Assembly: GCA_015489035.1 (NCBI GenBank)
Contig: WFMP01000227.1
Location: 1-9,337, forward strand
Direction of reading: 5' to 3'
Source: Candidatus Altimarinota bacterium
GTDB taxonomy: Bacteria > Patescibacteriota > Gracilibacteria > Absconditabacterales > Absconditicoccaceae
Length of the DNA: 9,337 bases
A program made the position numbers and the translations under genes. Positions 1 through 6,209 of this stretch are shown in pieces. The notes under the pieces are model-generated. The model made no database searches and had not been told where the DNA came from. It saw only the letters and a program-made list of their open reading frames with translations. Every line of letters starts with the position of its first letter. Within the stretch, counting starts at the first letter, position 1.

Positions 1-79
1 CACCTATACGGTAGTAAATAATACACTTTTTTAATAAGATGAACACTATCATTTCTAAACCACCTATACGGTAGTAAAT

Positions 80-171
80 TCTATCACAAAGCTTTTGTGC
101 TTTAACCGTTGTTTCTAAACCACCTATACGGTAGTAAATTCTATCACAAAGCTTTTGTGCTTTAACCGTTG
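80..171 (-). repeat. Duplicated spacer-repeat unit in the array
   Basis: Spacers 80-111 and 140-171 are identical over 32 nt and separated by one consensus repeat, so 61-120 and 121-180 are exact copies. A tandem duplication by recombination between repeats explains this better than two independent acquisitions. Each copy carries an internal inverted repeat, CACAAA-GCT-TTTGTG (85-99 in the first copy), so the targeted protospacer itself contains a small hairpin. Confidence 0.95.
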
Positions 172-351
172 TTTCTAAACCACCTATACGGTAGTAAATT
201 CTCACATGTTTTTAAATAAGCCCGTCCAAAATTTCTAAACCACCTATACGGTAGTAAATAGAAGTGTCCGCATTTTAAATAAATATTGTTATTTCTAAAC
301 CACCTATACGGTAGTAAATTCTTCCTTTACCCTTACCGCTTTTAGGCGGAC

Positions 352-379
352 TTTCTAAACCACCTATACAGTAGTAAAT
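352..379 (-). repeat. Variant CRISPR repeat inside the array
   Basis: This is the only internal repeat that departs from the consensus. Position 370 is A instead of G, which is C10 to U in the crRNA sense. The change turns the loop-closing C10-G16 pair of the stem into a U-G wobble. It may weaken Cas6f binding or cutting at this repeat, but the rest of the stem, loop and handle is intact. Confidence 0.95.
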
Positions 380-980
380 TGCTGAAAATGTTTCTTAAAT
401 CGGACATCTATTTTCTAAACCACCTATACGGTAGTAAATATTATGCAAAGGATAATCAAGTCAATGCTATGTTTCTAAACCACCTATACGGTAGTAAATA
501 TTTTAACTACTTTACAGTACAGGACAGTACATTTCTAAACCACCTATACGGTAGTAAATGATCTTTAATTCTTTCTTTGCCTTGACATTGTTTTCTAAAC
601 CACCTATACGGTAGTAAATCAAACCTTGCTAAATACGCAAAATCAGACTTTTTTCTAAACCACCTATACGGTAGTAAATAACCAACAGGGGAAACACACA
701 AACCTTTAGGCTTTCTAAACCACCTATACGGTAGTAAATGAAAATCAGAGATTTCCGCTTTAAAAAATGATTTTCTAAACCACCTATACGGTAGTAAATA
801 AGTATCAGAACTTGAACAGAAAATGCAATTATTTCTAAACCACCTATACGGTAGTAAATAAAGAGCTTTAAGGGTGCATATATGTTCTTCGTTTTCTAAA
901 CCACCTATACGGTAGTAAATGCATTTCACAGAAAATGAAATACAATTAAATTTTTCTAAACCACCTATACGGTAGTAAAT

Positions 981-1195
981 ACAACTATTGTATCAAAATA
1001 ATCCCTAAAGTACAATGCTTCAAGCTGTTTTTCTATTCAATACCAAAAATTTGCAACAGTAAAAAAGTCCTCTAAAAAAGGTAATTAAATCAATTATAAA
1101 TATTTATGGGGTGGAATATCAATTTTCAATAATAATAATAAAGCATTTTTAAATCACATACACGACAGCATCATTTACTATAAAGGTAGTAGTTG
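981..1195 (-). promoter_or_regulatory. CRISPR leader between the array and cas6f
   Basis: This gene-free stretch separates the leader-end repeat from the cas6f stop codon. It is AT-rich with several A or T runs. Its identity follows from the crRNA orientation, which places new spacer insertion at this end. The array promoter lies at its array-proximal edge. I looked for an IHF site (WATCAANNNNTTR), which type I-F adaptation is known to use in other bacteria. I found only partial matches, for example near 992 and 1118, and do not call one. No convincing terminator for the effector operon is visible, so read-through into the array is possible. Confidence 0.8.
987..1015 (-). promoter_or_regulatory. 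Candidate array promoter with extended -10
   Basis: Read on the minus strand, TTGTAC (1010-1015) is followed by exactly 17 nt and then TACAAT (987-992). TG sits one base before the -10, making TGATACAAT an extended -10. Initiation about 7 nt downstream would fall at the first base of the leader-end repeat (953-980). The same nine bases, TGATACAAT, form the candidate csy1 -10. This is a sequence match only, with no transcript evidence. Confidence 0.6.
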
Positions 1196-1199
1196 TTAA
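1173..1199 (+). repeat. Weak repeat-like hairpin at the cas6f stop
   Basis: The plus strand here starts ATTTACTA, like the crRNA-sense repeat, then continues TAAAGGTAGT, resembling TATAGGTGGT of the repeat after a 3-nt gap. It can fold as TACTA-TAAAGG-TAGTA. It overlaps the cas6f stop codon. The stem does not match the Cas6f stem, and the similarity is low without gaps, so this may be an eroded repeat, a weak operon-end hairpin or chance. Confidence 0.2.
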
Positions 1200-1837
1200 A
1201 AAATAATCTCAGGCAATACAATATCACTAGAAAATCCAAAACTATTTACATTTTTTTGAAAGTCTATATCGTTTTTACAATACTCTTTTTTAAAAAAGAA
1301 AACAGCATTCCTACCATTTTTTGTTTTATATTGCAAATAGCTTTTTTTATTATCTTTTTGGGCTTTAATCTCATCATATATTTCATGAACGCTCATTCCA
1401 CTTTTTGCTTTCTGTACAATTTTACTGTTTTCTTTTCCTCTTTTAATCATTCTTCTGATTTTAGATTTAGAGATAGAGAAATCATCTTTGGTTTTTTTAA
1501 TTTTGTAAGATTTAACCTCTTTTTTTTGTAAAAATTCTAAATTGATTTTTGTAAACTTAACATTACAATGATCAGCAATTATCTCATATAATCCATCTGT
1601 TTTTAGTAACTTTTTTAAATCATTCAAATCAGATGAAAAAACTTGTATAACAGTTCCAAAATTTTTATCACTCAATTCAGGAAATCCGAGGCAATATTTA
1701 TATTCTCTATCAACTTGATAAGCATTTTTATGCAACAATCCGAAAATTTGATTTGCTACACTCATATCAGGTTGAACAGAAAATCCCCTATTGCTTTCTT
1801 TGTTTACAATAGGTAATTTTATTTGTGCAACATACAT
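1196..1837 (-). CDS. cas6f: Cas6f (Csy4) crRNA-processing endoribonuclease
   Basis: The 213-aa product is a type I-F Cas6. In this family the enzyme cuts pre-crRNA at the 3' base of the repeat stem-loop and stays bound to the crRNA 3' end as the head of the surveillance complex. The motif GLLHKNAY (about 33-40) aligns with GKLHQAL of the Pseudomonas enzyme, placing the catalytic His at residue 36. A basic helix, SKSKIRRMIKR (about 123-133), matches the Arg-rich helix that grips the stem. The C-terminal segment SFGFS (199-203) followed by a terminal Phe fits the family end, but Phe200 replaces the conserved active-site Tyr (Tyr176 in Pseudomonas). No clear equivalent of the catalytic Ser148 is visible. 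The protein is slightly longer than the 187-aa Pseudomonas enzyme. It starts one base after the csy3 stop, with an AAGGGA-type ribosome-binding site inside the end of csy3. Confidence 0.95.
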   Translation of the reverse strand: MYVAQIKLPIVNKESNRGFSVQPDMSVANQIFGLLHKNAYQVDREYKYCLGFPELSDKNFGTVIQVFSSDLNDLKKLLKTDGLYEIIADHCNVKFTKINLEFLQKKEVKSYKIKKTKDDFSISKSKIRRMIKRGKENSKIVQKAKSGMSVHEIYDEIKAQKDNKKSYLQYKTKNGRNAVFFFKKEYCKNDIDFQKNVNSFGFSSDIVLPEIIF

Positions 1838-1838
1838 T

Positions 1839-2975
1839 TTATTTCCCTTTTTTACTAGAAGCTTCTTGAAATAATCCGCCTCTAATTAAATTAGCTACGA
1901 TAAATAACTTATCATCAAAAGACGTATCCTCAATATCATTGTTTAAATACTTTTTATATAAAGCAATAAGATTCTTTTTTGTACCTCTAAATGCTTTGCC
2001 AGAGCTTATATCTCCACCATTAGGATCAAATGAAATAATAGTCTCATTTTCACCATCACTTACTAAATCAAATTTTCTAAGTGCATTGTTTATTTTCTCA
2101 GCAGTAATTCCAACTTGCACCTTATCATTTGTATAACGAATTGATTTTGTAAAATCACTATTATTAATTGATTTTACACCCTGTATATTAAATGCGACAG
2201 TAAATAATTTTTTACCCAATGGTGACTTGCCTATTTTCCCTCCAACAGGTTCAAATAATTGACTAGGATACACAGTGGCACCAGTGTTCATTTTTAATTC
2301 GGCTTGTATATCTAAAGTTAAAATATCATTTTTACCTTGTAAGGTATTTTTTATAGCTTCAGCTAAATCTTTTATATCTTTCAAATAAAAATGTTTAGGT
2401 TCTTCAGTTTCACCCATCTCTTTTTGAAAACTTGTTAAAATAGGATGTAATGGCATTTTTTTTGCGTGTTCAACAAGTATTTCTTTATCCTTATTTATTA
2501 CAACAGAAACTTTGATTTCACTTGCACTATCTCTATTTCTCCAAGTCCAACTTGCATTTACAATTTTATAGGCATAGCATTCGGCTATATATTGCATTAT
2601 TTCATCGTCATTGACTAACTCTCTATTTTTTGCTTCAAATATTTTTTTAAGTCCATGACTATCAGCCATCTCAGGACTTGTGTAGATAGGTAAGACAGAA
2701 GTAGCAAATTTAATCAAAAGTATTTCATCATTACTATTTAACTTTGCCATTTCAACAACAGAAAGATTACCAACATCATCGCCGTTACCTTTATGTGCTT
2801 CAGAAGATGTTTTTGAAGTATCAAAAGATTTTAGAGTTCTCATGCCATGTATGAAAGGTACAATCGCCGTTGCTTTACCATCATGAGAGAGAGAAAATAG
2901 AGAAGCATCTCCAATTTCTAATGCTCTTCTGTATGCTAATGTATTACCTAAACTTTTAATTTCTTTTGTTGCCAT
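1839..2975 (-). CDS. csy3: Csy3 (Cas7f) backbone subunit of the type I-F complex
   Basis: The 378-aa protein is the RAMP-family backbone. In known complexes six copies coat a 32-nt spacer in 6-nt steps and flip out every sixth base. Recognisable family segments are the N-terminal TLAYRRALE (12-20; LAFERKLD in Pseudomonas), NASWTWRNR (140-148; NARFLWRNR), INNALRKFD (295-303; IGNALRTID), SSGKAFR (324-330) and the near-invariant C-terminal FIVANLIRGGLF (358-369). It is about 35 residues longer than the 342-aa Pseudomonas protein, with extra length in the N-terminal half and around 170-200. The start is supported by AAGGA six bases upstream on the minus strand. Only 4 nt separate it from the csy2 stop, and cas6f follows after 1 nt, so translation is probably coupled along one operon mRNA. 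Confidence 0.97.
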   Translation of the reverse strand: MATKEIKSLGNTLAYRRALEIGDASLFSLSHDGKATAIVPFIHGMRTLKSFDTSKTSSEAHKGNGDDVGNLSVVEMAKLNSNDEILLIKFATSVLPIYTSPEMADSHGLKKIFEAKNRELVNDDEIMQYIAECYAYKIVNASWTWRNRDSASEIKVSVVINKDKEILVEHAKKMPLHPILTSFQKEMGETEEPKHFYLKDIKDLAEAIKNTLQGKNDILTLDIQAELKMNTGATVYPSQLFEPVGGKIGKSPLGKKLFTVAFNIQGVKSINNSDFTKSIRYTNDKVQVGITAEKINNALRKFDLVSDGENETIISFDPNGGDISSGKAFRGTKKNLIALYKKYLNNDIEDTSFDDKLFIVANLIRGGLFQEASSKKGK

Positions 2976-2979
2976 TTTT

Positions 2980-3741
2980 TTATCCTTGTGTTATTTTAAT
3001 TTTTTTATCTTCTGTTTCAATTTGCCAACCATCTTCAAAAAGAGTAGTAGGTTCATCACCAAATTTTTCAAACATTCTATACTCTACAATACCGATATAA
3101 GGTTCAGCAAAAGCATGCTTATACCCAAAACGGACATTATCTCTCATTTGTGGTTCCTCAAGTAAAGAATAACCAAGTAATGTAGGCATACTCCAGCCAT
3201 TTTTTTTCATAGGTTTTGTTTGATTGAAAATATCTTCAATGATATTTTCACCTTCTTCTTCTATCTCTATTTCATCAAAAATATACCCTTTATCAACGAA
3301 ATTACCTATTTTATTTTCATCTTTGGTCACTTTGACTTTTATTGAATCTACTAATATTACCCCTCCTGAAAATCTTAATTTCATAATTTGTTTTTTAATA
3401 ATATCTTCATCTATCTCAACATCATTGACTTCATATTGAAAAACAATAGAACAATCAATATCAGCACGAGGATTATCAACAATAGTACCAACTTTACTAT
3501 TGCCACCCATCCTCTGATTAGATTTTATTTGAACAAAACAACCATTGCTTATTCTGTTTTTAAAAGAGTGAATAACAGGTAAAATCTTTTCGTCTTTTAA
3601 CTTTATACCAAGTTTTAAAGTCAGATTATGAGTAAACCCCCAATATGTAAATGGAGAAGGTGCTCCATAAACCAAATAATGATTTACTGCAGAAATTCCT
3701 TGTGCTTTAAAACGAACCATAACACTGTTGGCTCTACTCAT
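2980..3741 (-). CDS. csy2: Csy2 (Cas5f) crRNA 5'-handle-binding subunit
   Basis: The 253-aa protein is the Cas5 subunit, which with Csy1 caps the crRNA 5' end in the type I-F complex. YGAPSPFTYWGFTHNL (25-40) aligns with WGFPSPGAFTGFVHAL of the Pseudomonas protein. Later matches are NPRADIDCSIVF (RAHLEVSLLL), MKLRFSGGVIL (MRLAGGSIL) and NGWSMPTLLGYSLL (PGWLVPIPAGYNAL). I chose the start at 3741 because AAGGGG lies six bases upstream and MSRANS begins the family-like region. The frame is open 17 codons further upstream, but that stretch lies within csy1 and does not look like Csy2. The first 8 nt overlap the end of csy1, indicating coupled translation. At 253 aa it is much shorter than the 327-aa Pseudomonas Csy2, so this is a compact version. 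Confidence 0.93.
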   Translation of the reverse strand: MSRANSVMVRFKAQGISAVNHYLVYGAPSPFTYWGFTHNLTLKLGIKLKDEKILPVIHSFKNRISNGCFVQIKSNQRMGGNSKVGTIVDNPRADIDCSIVFQYEVNDVEIDEDIIKKQIMKLRFSGGVILVDSIKVKVTKDENKIGNFVDKGYIFDEIEIEEEGENIIEDIFNQTKPMKKNGWSMPTLLGYSLLEEPQMRDNVRFGYKHAFAEPYIGIVEYRMFEKFGDEPTTLFEDGWQIETEDKKIKITQG

Positions 3742-5098
3742 GACTAACCCCTTCAAGATATTCAATAAAATATACTTCTGTAGTATGAGCAAAAGTTAAT
3801 TTATATTTTTTACAATTATCTTTTAAATTTCCAAGAAATATTTTTATAAATTCTTCATCAATTTTTGCAATATCCACAGCTTTAATAAAATAGTTATATG
3901 CCTTAACAAGAGAAGATGATAGTTTTTCTTTCTCATCAACATTCAAGTCTTTATTAACATTTCCATAAACATGAATAAGTTCATAAAAATTATCACAAAT
4001 CTTTTTAAAATTCTTTGACATAAAATAAAGATTGCGAATATTTTTAGAGATATATTTCTTCAAATCTTTATCTTGTAACATTTCAGAAGCAATTTCAAAA
4101 CTATAACTAGGTACATCAGCTAAAAAGATACCATTTTTCGAAGCAGGAGCATTTAAACTCAGATTTTGTGTTTTAGAATTCATTTGTTGCCAAGGTGTTC
4201 TTTTAATATTAGCTAAAGATTTATCTTTTTCATTTAACACACTTAAAAGTTCTTTTTTTTCACTTATCTCTTTTTTAAGAGTAGTAACCATATCGGCATC
4301 AGTTTGCTTTTTAGCTAACTCTTTTTTTAAACTTGTTAATAGTTTAACTATCTCTTTTTCTAAGGATGCAAGCTCTTTTTTCAGCTCTTTTTTTGTCTCA
4401 AAGTATTCATCATTTAACTTTTGTGAAGTCTTAATAACTTTACTAACTAACGCCATATTTTGAACAGGCGTAATAGATACATAGCTATCTTCAAATGGAA
4501 ATAAAACTTGAGCTGTATAATTATCTAAAAATACATCATTATCTTTTTTATCTAAATCCTTATACCATTTTTCAATCTGTTCTATTCTATTTTTAAAATC
4601 AGAAGGATAATCGTTAATATCATACTTCGGTAATAAATACCTGCCATCATTGCTTATTAATCGAGCAAGAAGTTTATAATATTGCGAATACGCAGAATTT
4701 CCAACAAAATCAATTTTCTCTTCTTTACTTAATATGGCACTGTTTAAATACTCATTTTCAACAGGTGCTTCAATAAAAGGAAATTTTGCTTTTGAATAAG
4801 CATCCCTAGTTTTATCAGCATAATAAGTTTTATCATTTTGATAATAAGTTGTCAATCTATTTAGTAATTTCTCAATATTACTGTTAATTTCACTCCGCTT
4901 GATTTTTAAACCAGTTGCTCCATCAAGTTTTAAAAACAGAGGAAAATCTTTAACAAGAGCTTTTATCTCTTTAGTTTTCTCTTTCTTATAACTCTTCTGT
5001 TCTTTTTCAGATAAATCTTCAGGAATATCAATTATTTTTTCATAATCAATTACATCACCGTCACCTAGCCGAGAAAGAACACCAACTATTATATTCAT
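3734..5098 (-). CDS. csy1: Csy1 (Cas8f) large subunit with a coiled-coil insertion
   Basis: The 454-aa protein is the PAM-reading large subunit of the type I-F surveillance complex. FVGNSAY (131-137) aligns with VGNAAA of Pseudomonas Csy1, putting Asn134 at the place of Asn111. NSKTQNLSLN (307-316) aligns with GGTKPQNISQLN, placing Lys309 and Asn312 where Lys247 and Asn250 contact the PAM. PAM specificity is therefore probably 5'-CC, as in Pseudomonas. Residues about 225-295 are unusual: a long Lys/Glu/Leu-rich stretch with heptad-like spacing, a predicted coiled coil where Pseudomonas has a shorter linker. The first 110 residues are not recognisable by eye. I chose the start at 5098 because AAGGAGA precedes it at good spacing. 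An upstream in-frame ATG at 5143 is rejected because the candidate -10 at 5134-5139 would lie inside the gene. It is the first gene of the effector operon. Confidence 0.92.
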   Translation of the reverse strand: MNIIVGVLSRLGDGDVIDYEKIIDIPEDLSEKEQKSYKKEKTKEIKALVKDFPLFLKLDGATGLKIKRSEINSNIEKLLNRLTTYYQNDKTYYADKTRDAYSKAKFPFIEAPVENEYLNSAILSKEEKIDFVGNSAYSQYYKLLARLISNDGRYLLPKYDINDYPSDFKNRIEQIEKWYKDLDKKDNDVFLDNYTAQVLFPFEDSYVSITPVQNMALVSKVIKTSQKLNDEYFETKKELKKELASLEKEIVKLLTSLKKELAKKQTDADMVTTLKKEISEKKELLSVLNEKDKSLANIKRTPWQQMNSKTQNLSLNAPASKNGIFLADVPSYSFEIASEMLQDKDLKKYISKNIRNLYFMSKNFKKICDNFYELIHVYGNVNKDLNVDEKEKLSSSLVKAYNYFIKAVDIAKIDEEFIKIFLGNLKDNCKKYKLTFAHTTEVYFIEYLEGVSHE

Positions 5099-5133
5099 AA
5101 ATGTTCTCCTTTCATCTATTTTTGATAAAAGAA

Positions 5134-5161
5134 ATTGTATCATCTATATTCTAAAATTAAA
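5134..5161 (-). promoter_or_regulatory. Candidate promoter of the csy1-csy2-csy3-cas6f operon
   Basis: On the minus strand TTTAAT (5156-5161) is followed by 16 nt and TACAAT (5134-5139), with TG one base upstream giving the extended -10 TGATACAAT, identical to that in the leader promoter. Initiation near 5127 would leave a 5' leader of about 28 nt that contains the strong AAGGAGA site. A second -10-like TAGAAT at 5148-5153 is a weaker alternative. Confidence 0.5.
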
Positions 5162-5168
5162 CTTAACA

Positions 5169-5196
5169 ATATATTATTTATAAATGAATAATAAGG
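5169..5196 (-). promoter_or_regulatory. Self-protospacer and PAM for the pseudo-spacer guide, between the divergent cas promoters
   Basis: Read on the minus strand, 5'-CC (5195-5196) is followed by a 26-nt sequence (5194 down to 5169) beginning TTATTATTCATTT. It matches the pseudo-spacer at 9158-9183 at 22 of 26 positions. Mismatches are at spacer positions 6, 14, 18 and 19. CC is the established type I-F PAM, and positions 6 and 18 are flipped-out positions that do not pair with the target. The site lies 7 bp upstream of the candidate csy1 -35 (5156-5161), and its PAM abuts or overlaps the cas1 -35 region (5195-5202). A complex bound here could block both operons. The function is inferred. 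Confidence 0.75.
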
Positions 5197-5223
5197 TTGT
5201 TTTTAACAAAAAAGTTATATAAT
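5197..5223 (+). promoter_or_regulatory. Candidate promoter of cas1-cas2-3
   Basis: A consensus TATAAT (5218-5223) lies 20 nt upstream of the cas1 ATG. The -35 is poor: TTGTTT at 5197-5202 with 15-nt spacing, or GGTTGT at 5195-5200 with 17-nt spacing. Strong -10 and weak -35 elements with AT-rich upstream DNA are usual in Campylobacterota. Initiation would fall about 14 nt before the start codon. Confidence 0.5.
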
Positions 5224-5243
5224 TTCATTAAAAAAGAAAAAAT

Positions 5244-6209
5244 ATGCAGAAAAATTATAAAAATAGATTAATTCATCTATCAAAAAGAGGTTATATCTTT
5301 TTGATAGAGCATGCGAGAATAAAAGTTGAAAACGGAAAACTTGTTTATTTACAAGCAGAAAATGGTGTTTTCAAAAGCTACAATATACCGCATATTAATA
5401 CTTCATTAATAATGATTGGTGAAGGTTCATCCATTTCAAGAGATGCAGTAGCCATGATAAGTGATAGTAATACAATATTAATGTTTGTAGGTGGCAAAGG
5501 TATCCCACTCCATGCAAGTAGTGATTTATCTTTTAATGTAATATCTCCAGCGATAGAGTATGCACCAACCCAATATATGCAAAAATGGATTTATCTCTTT
5601 ATAGACAAAGAAAAGGCTTTAAAGGCAGCCAAAGATTTTATGTATTTCAGAATACAAAATATTATTTATTTTTACCAAAAGTTAGATTTCATTCAAGAAA
5701 CAGGCGTAATACTAACAAAAGATAGTTCAGAAATACAGGAGTATAAAAGTAAAATACAAACAAGTAAAAATGAAACAGAATTATTACTAAGCGAAGCATG
5801 GTTTACAAAAATACTTTACAAAAAATTTGCAATAGCAGTAAATATGAGTGGCTTTACCAGAGAACACAGTAAAAAAAGCAATGCAAATGATTTTGATATT
5901 ATCAATGGTTTTTTAGATCACGGAAATTATCTTTTTTATGGTTTGGCTTCCGTTGCTCTCCATGGTTTAGGTATATCTTACGCACTTCCACTATTGCATG
6001 GAAAAACAAGAAGAGGTGCATTAGTATTTGATGTAGCAGACCTTATAAAAGATGCTATTTGCCTACCTCTATCATTTTATTGTGCCTTAGATGGAAATGA
6101 CGATAGACAATTCAGAGAAAAATTAATCTTTTATGTACAAAAATATAAAGTATTAGATAGATTATTTGAACAGGTAAAGACAGTAGCATTAAAGAGTTAT
6201 GATGTATAA
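5244..6209 (+). CDS. cas1: Cas1 spacer integrase, type I-F
   Basis: The 321-aa protein matches the usual length of type I-F Cas1 (about 320-325 aa). It is the integrase that, with the Cas2 part of Cas2-3, inserts new spacers at the leader end of the array. The N-terminal beta domain (about 1-95) contains GEGSSISRDAVAMI (59-72). The alpha-helical catalytic domain contains Glu184 in LLSEAWFTK, His252 in LLHGKTRRGAL, and Asp263 and Asp266 in FDVADLIKD, which are the metal-binding residues of the family. The start is supported by the purine-rich AAAAAGAAAA a few bases upstream, a weak site typical of AT-rich genomes. Its last 11 nt overlap the start of cas2-3. It is divergent from the effector operon, whereas in the Pseudomonas type I-F locus the effector genes and cas1-cas2-3 share one strand. 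Confidence 0.98.
   Translation: MQKNYKNRLIHLSKRGYIFLIEHARIKVENGKLVYLQAENGVFKSYNIPHINTSLIMIGEGSSISRDAVAMISDSNTILMFVGGKGIPLHASSDLSFNVISPAIEYAPTQYMQKWIYLFIDKEKALKAAKDFMYFRIQNIIYFYQKLDFIQETGVILTKDSSEIQEYKSKIQTSKNETELLLSEAWFTKILYKKFAIAVNMSGFTREHSKKSNANDFDIINGFLDHGNYLFYGLASVALHGLGISYALPLLHGKTRRGALVFDVADLIKDAICLPLSFYCALDGNDDRQFREKLIFYVQKYKVLDRLFEQVKTVALKSYDV

Larger units (their letters stand above)
1..980 (-). CRISPR. Type I-F CRISPR array, truncated at the left window edge
   Basis: Sixteen complete 28-nt repeats (first 52-79, last 953-980) and a 19-nt partial repeat at 1-19 alternate with 16 spacers. Fifteen spacers are 32 nt and one (860-892) is 33 nt, giving a 60-nt period. Read on the minus strand the repeat begins ATTTACTACCGTATAGGTGG and ends TTTAGAAA. 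It can fold as CUACC-GUAUA-GGUGG, the 5-bp stem and GUAUA pentaloop typical of type I-F repeats cut by Cas6f, followed by the 8-nt handle UUUAGAAA. The stem contains one U-G wobble. This fixes the crRNA sense as minus, so the leader is on the right and the oldest spacers are towards or beyond position 1. Repeats are identical except the one at 352-379. Two adjacent spacers are identical (80-111 and 140-171). The array continues outside the window, so total length and trailer are unknown. Confidence 0.99.

Noticed and set aside
379..929. Open frames across the array (379-561 plus, 507-929 minus) encoding peptides with recurring blocks.
   Set aside because: The periodic peptides are simply the translated CRISPR repeats.
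1040..1085. An intrinsic terminator for the effector operon in the leader.
   Set aside because: The only candidate pairs three bases (CCT/AGG) before a T run, too weak to call.
1193..1531. An open frame on the plus strand opposite cas6f.
   Set aside because: It has Phe/Ile-rich low-complexity content and overlaps a well-supported gene; the same holds for plus-strand frames opposite csy3 and csy2 and minus-strand frames opposite cas2-3.
5099..5143. An N-terminal extension of csy1 starting at 5143.
   Set aside because: It would include the candidate -10 and lacks a ribosome-binding site as good as AAGGAGA before 5098.
5219..5244. A second match of the pseudo-spacer, minus strand between the cas1 -10 and its start codon (18 of the first 21 positions).
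   Set aside because: The flanking dinucleotide is CA, not CC, and mismatches fall at seed positions 2 and 3. Much of the match is A/T runs. The site at 5169-5196 is clearly better, though this one may add weak affinity.
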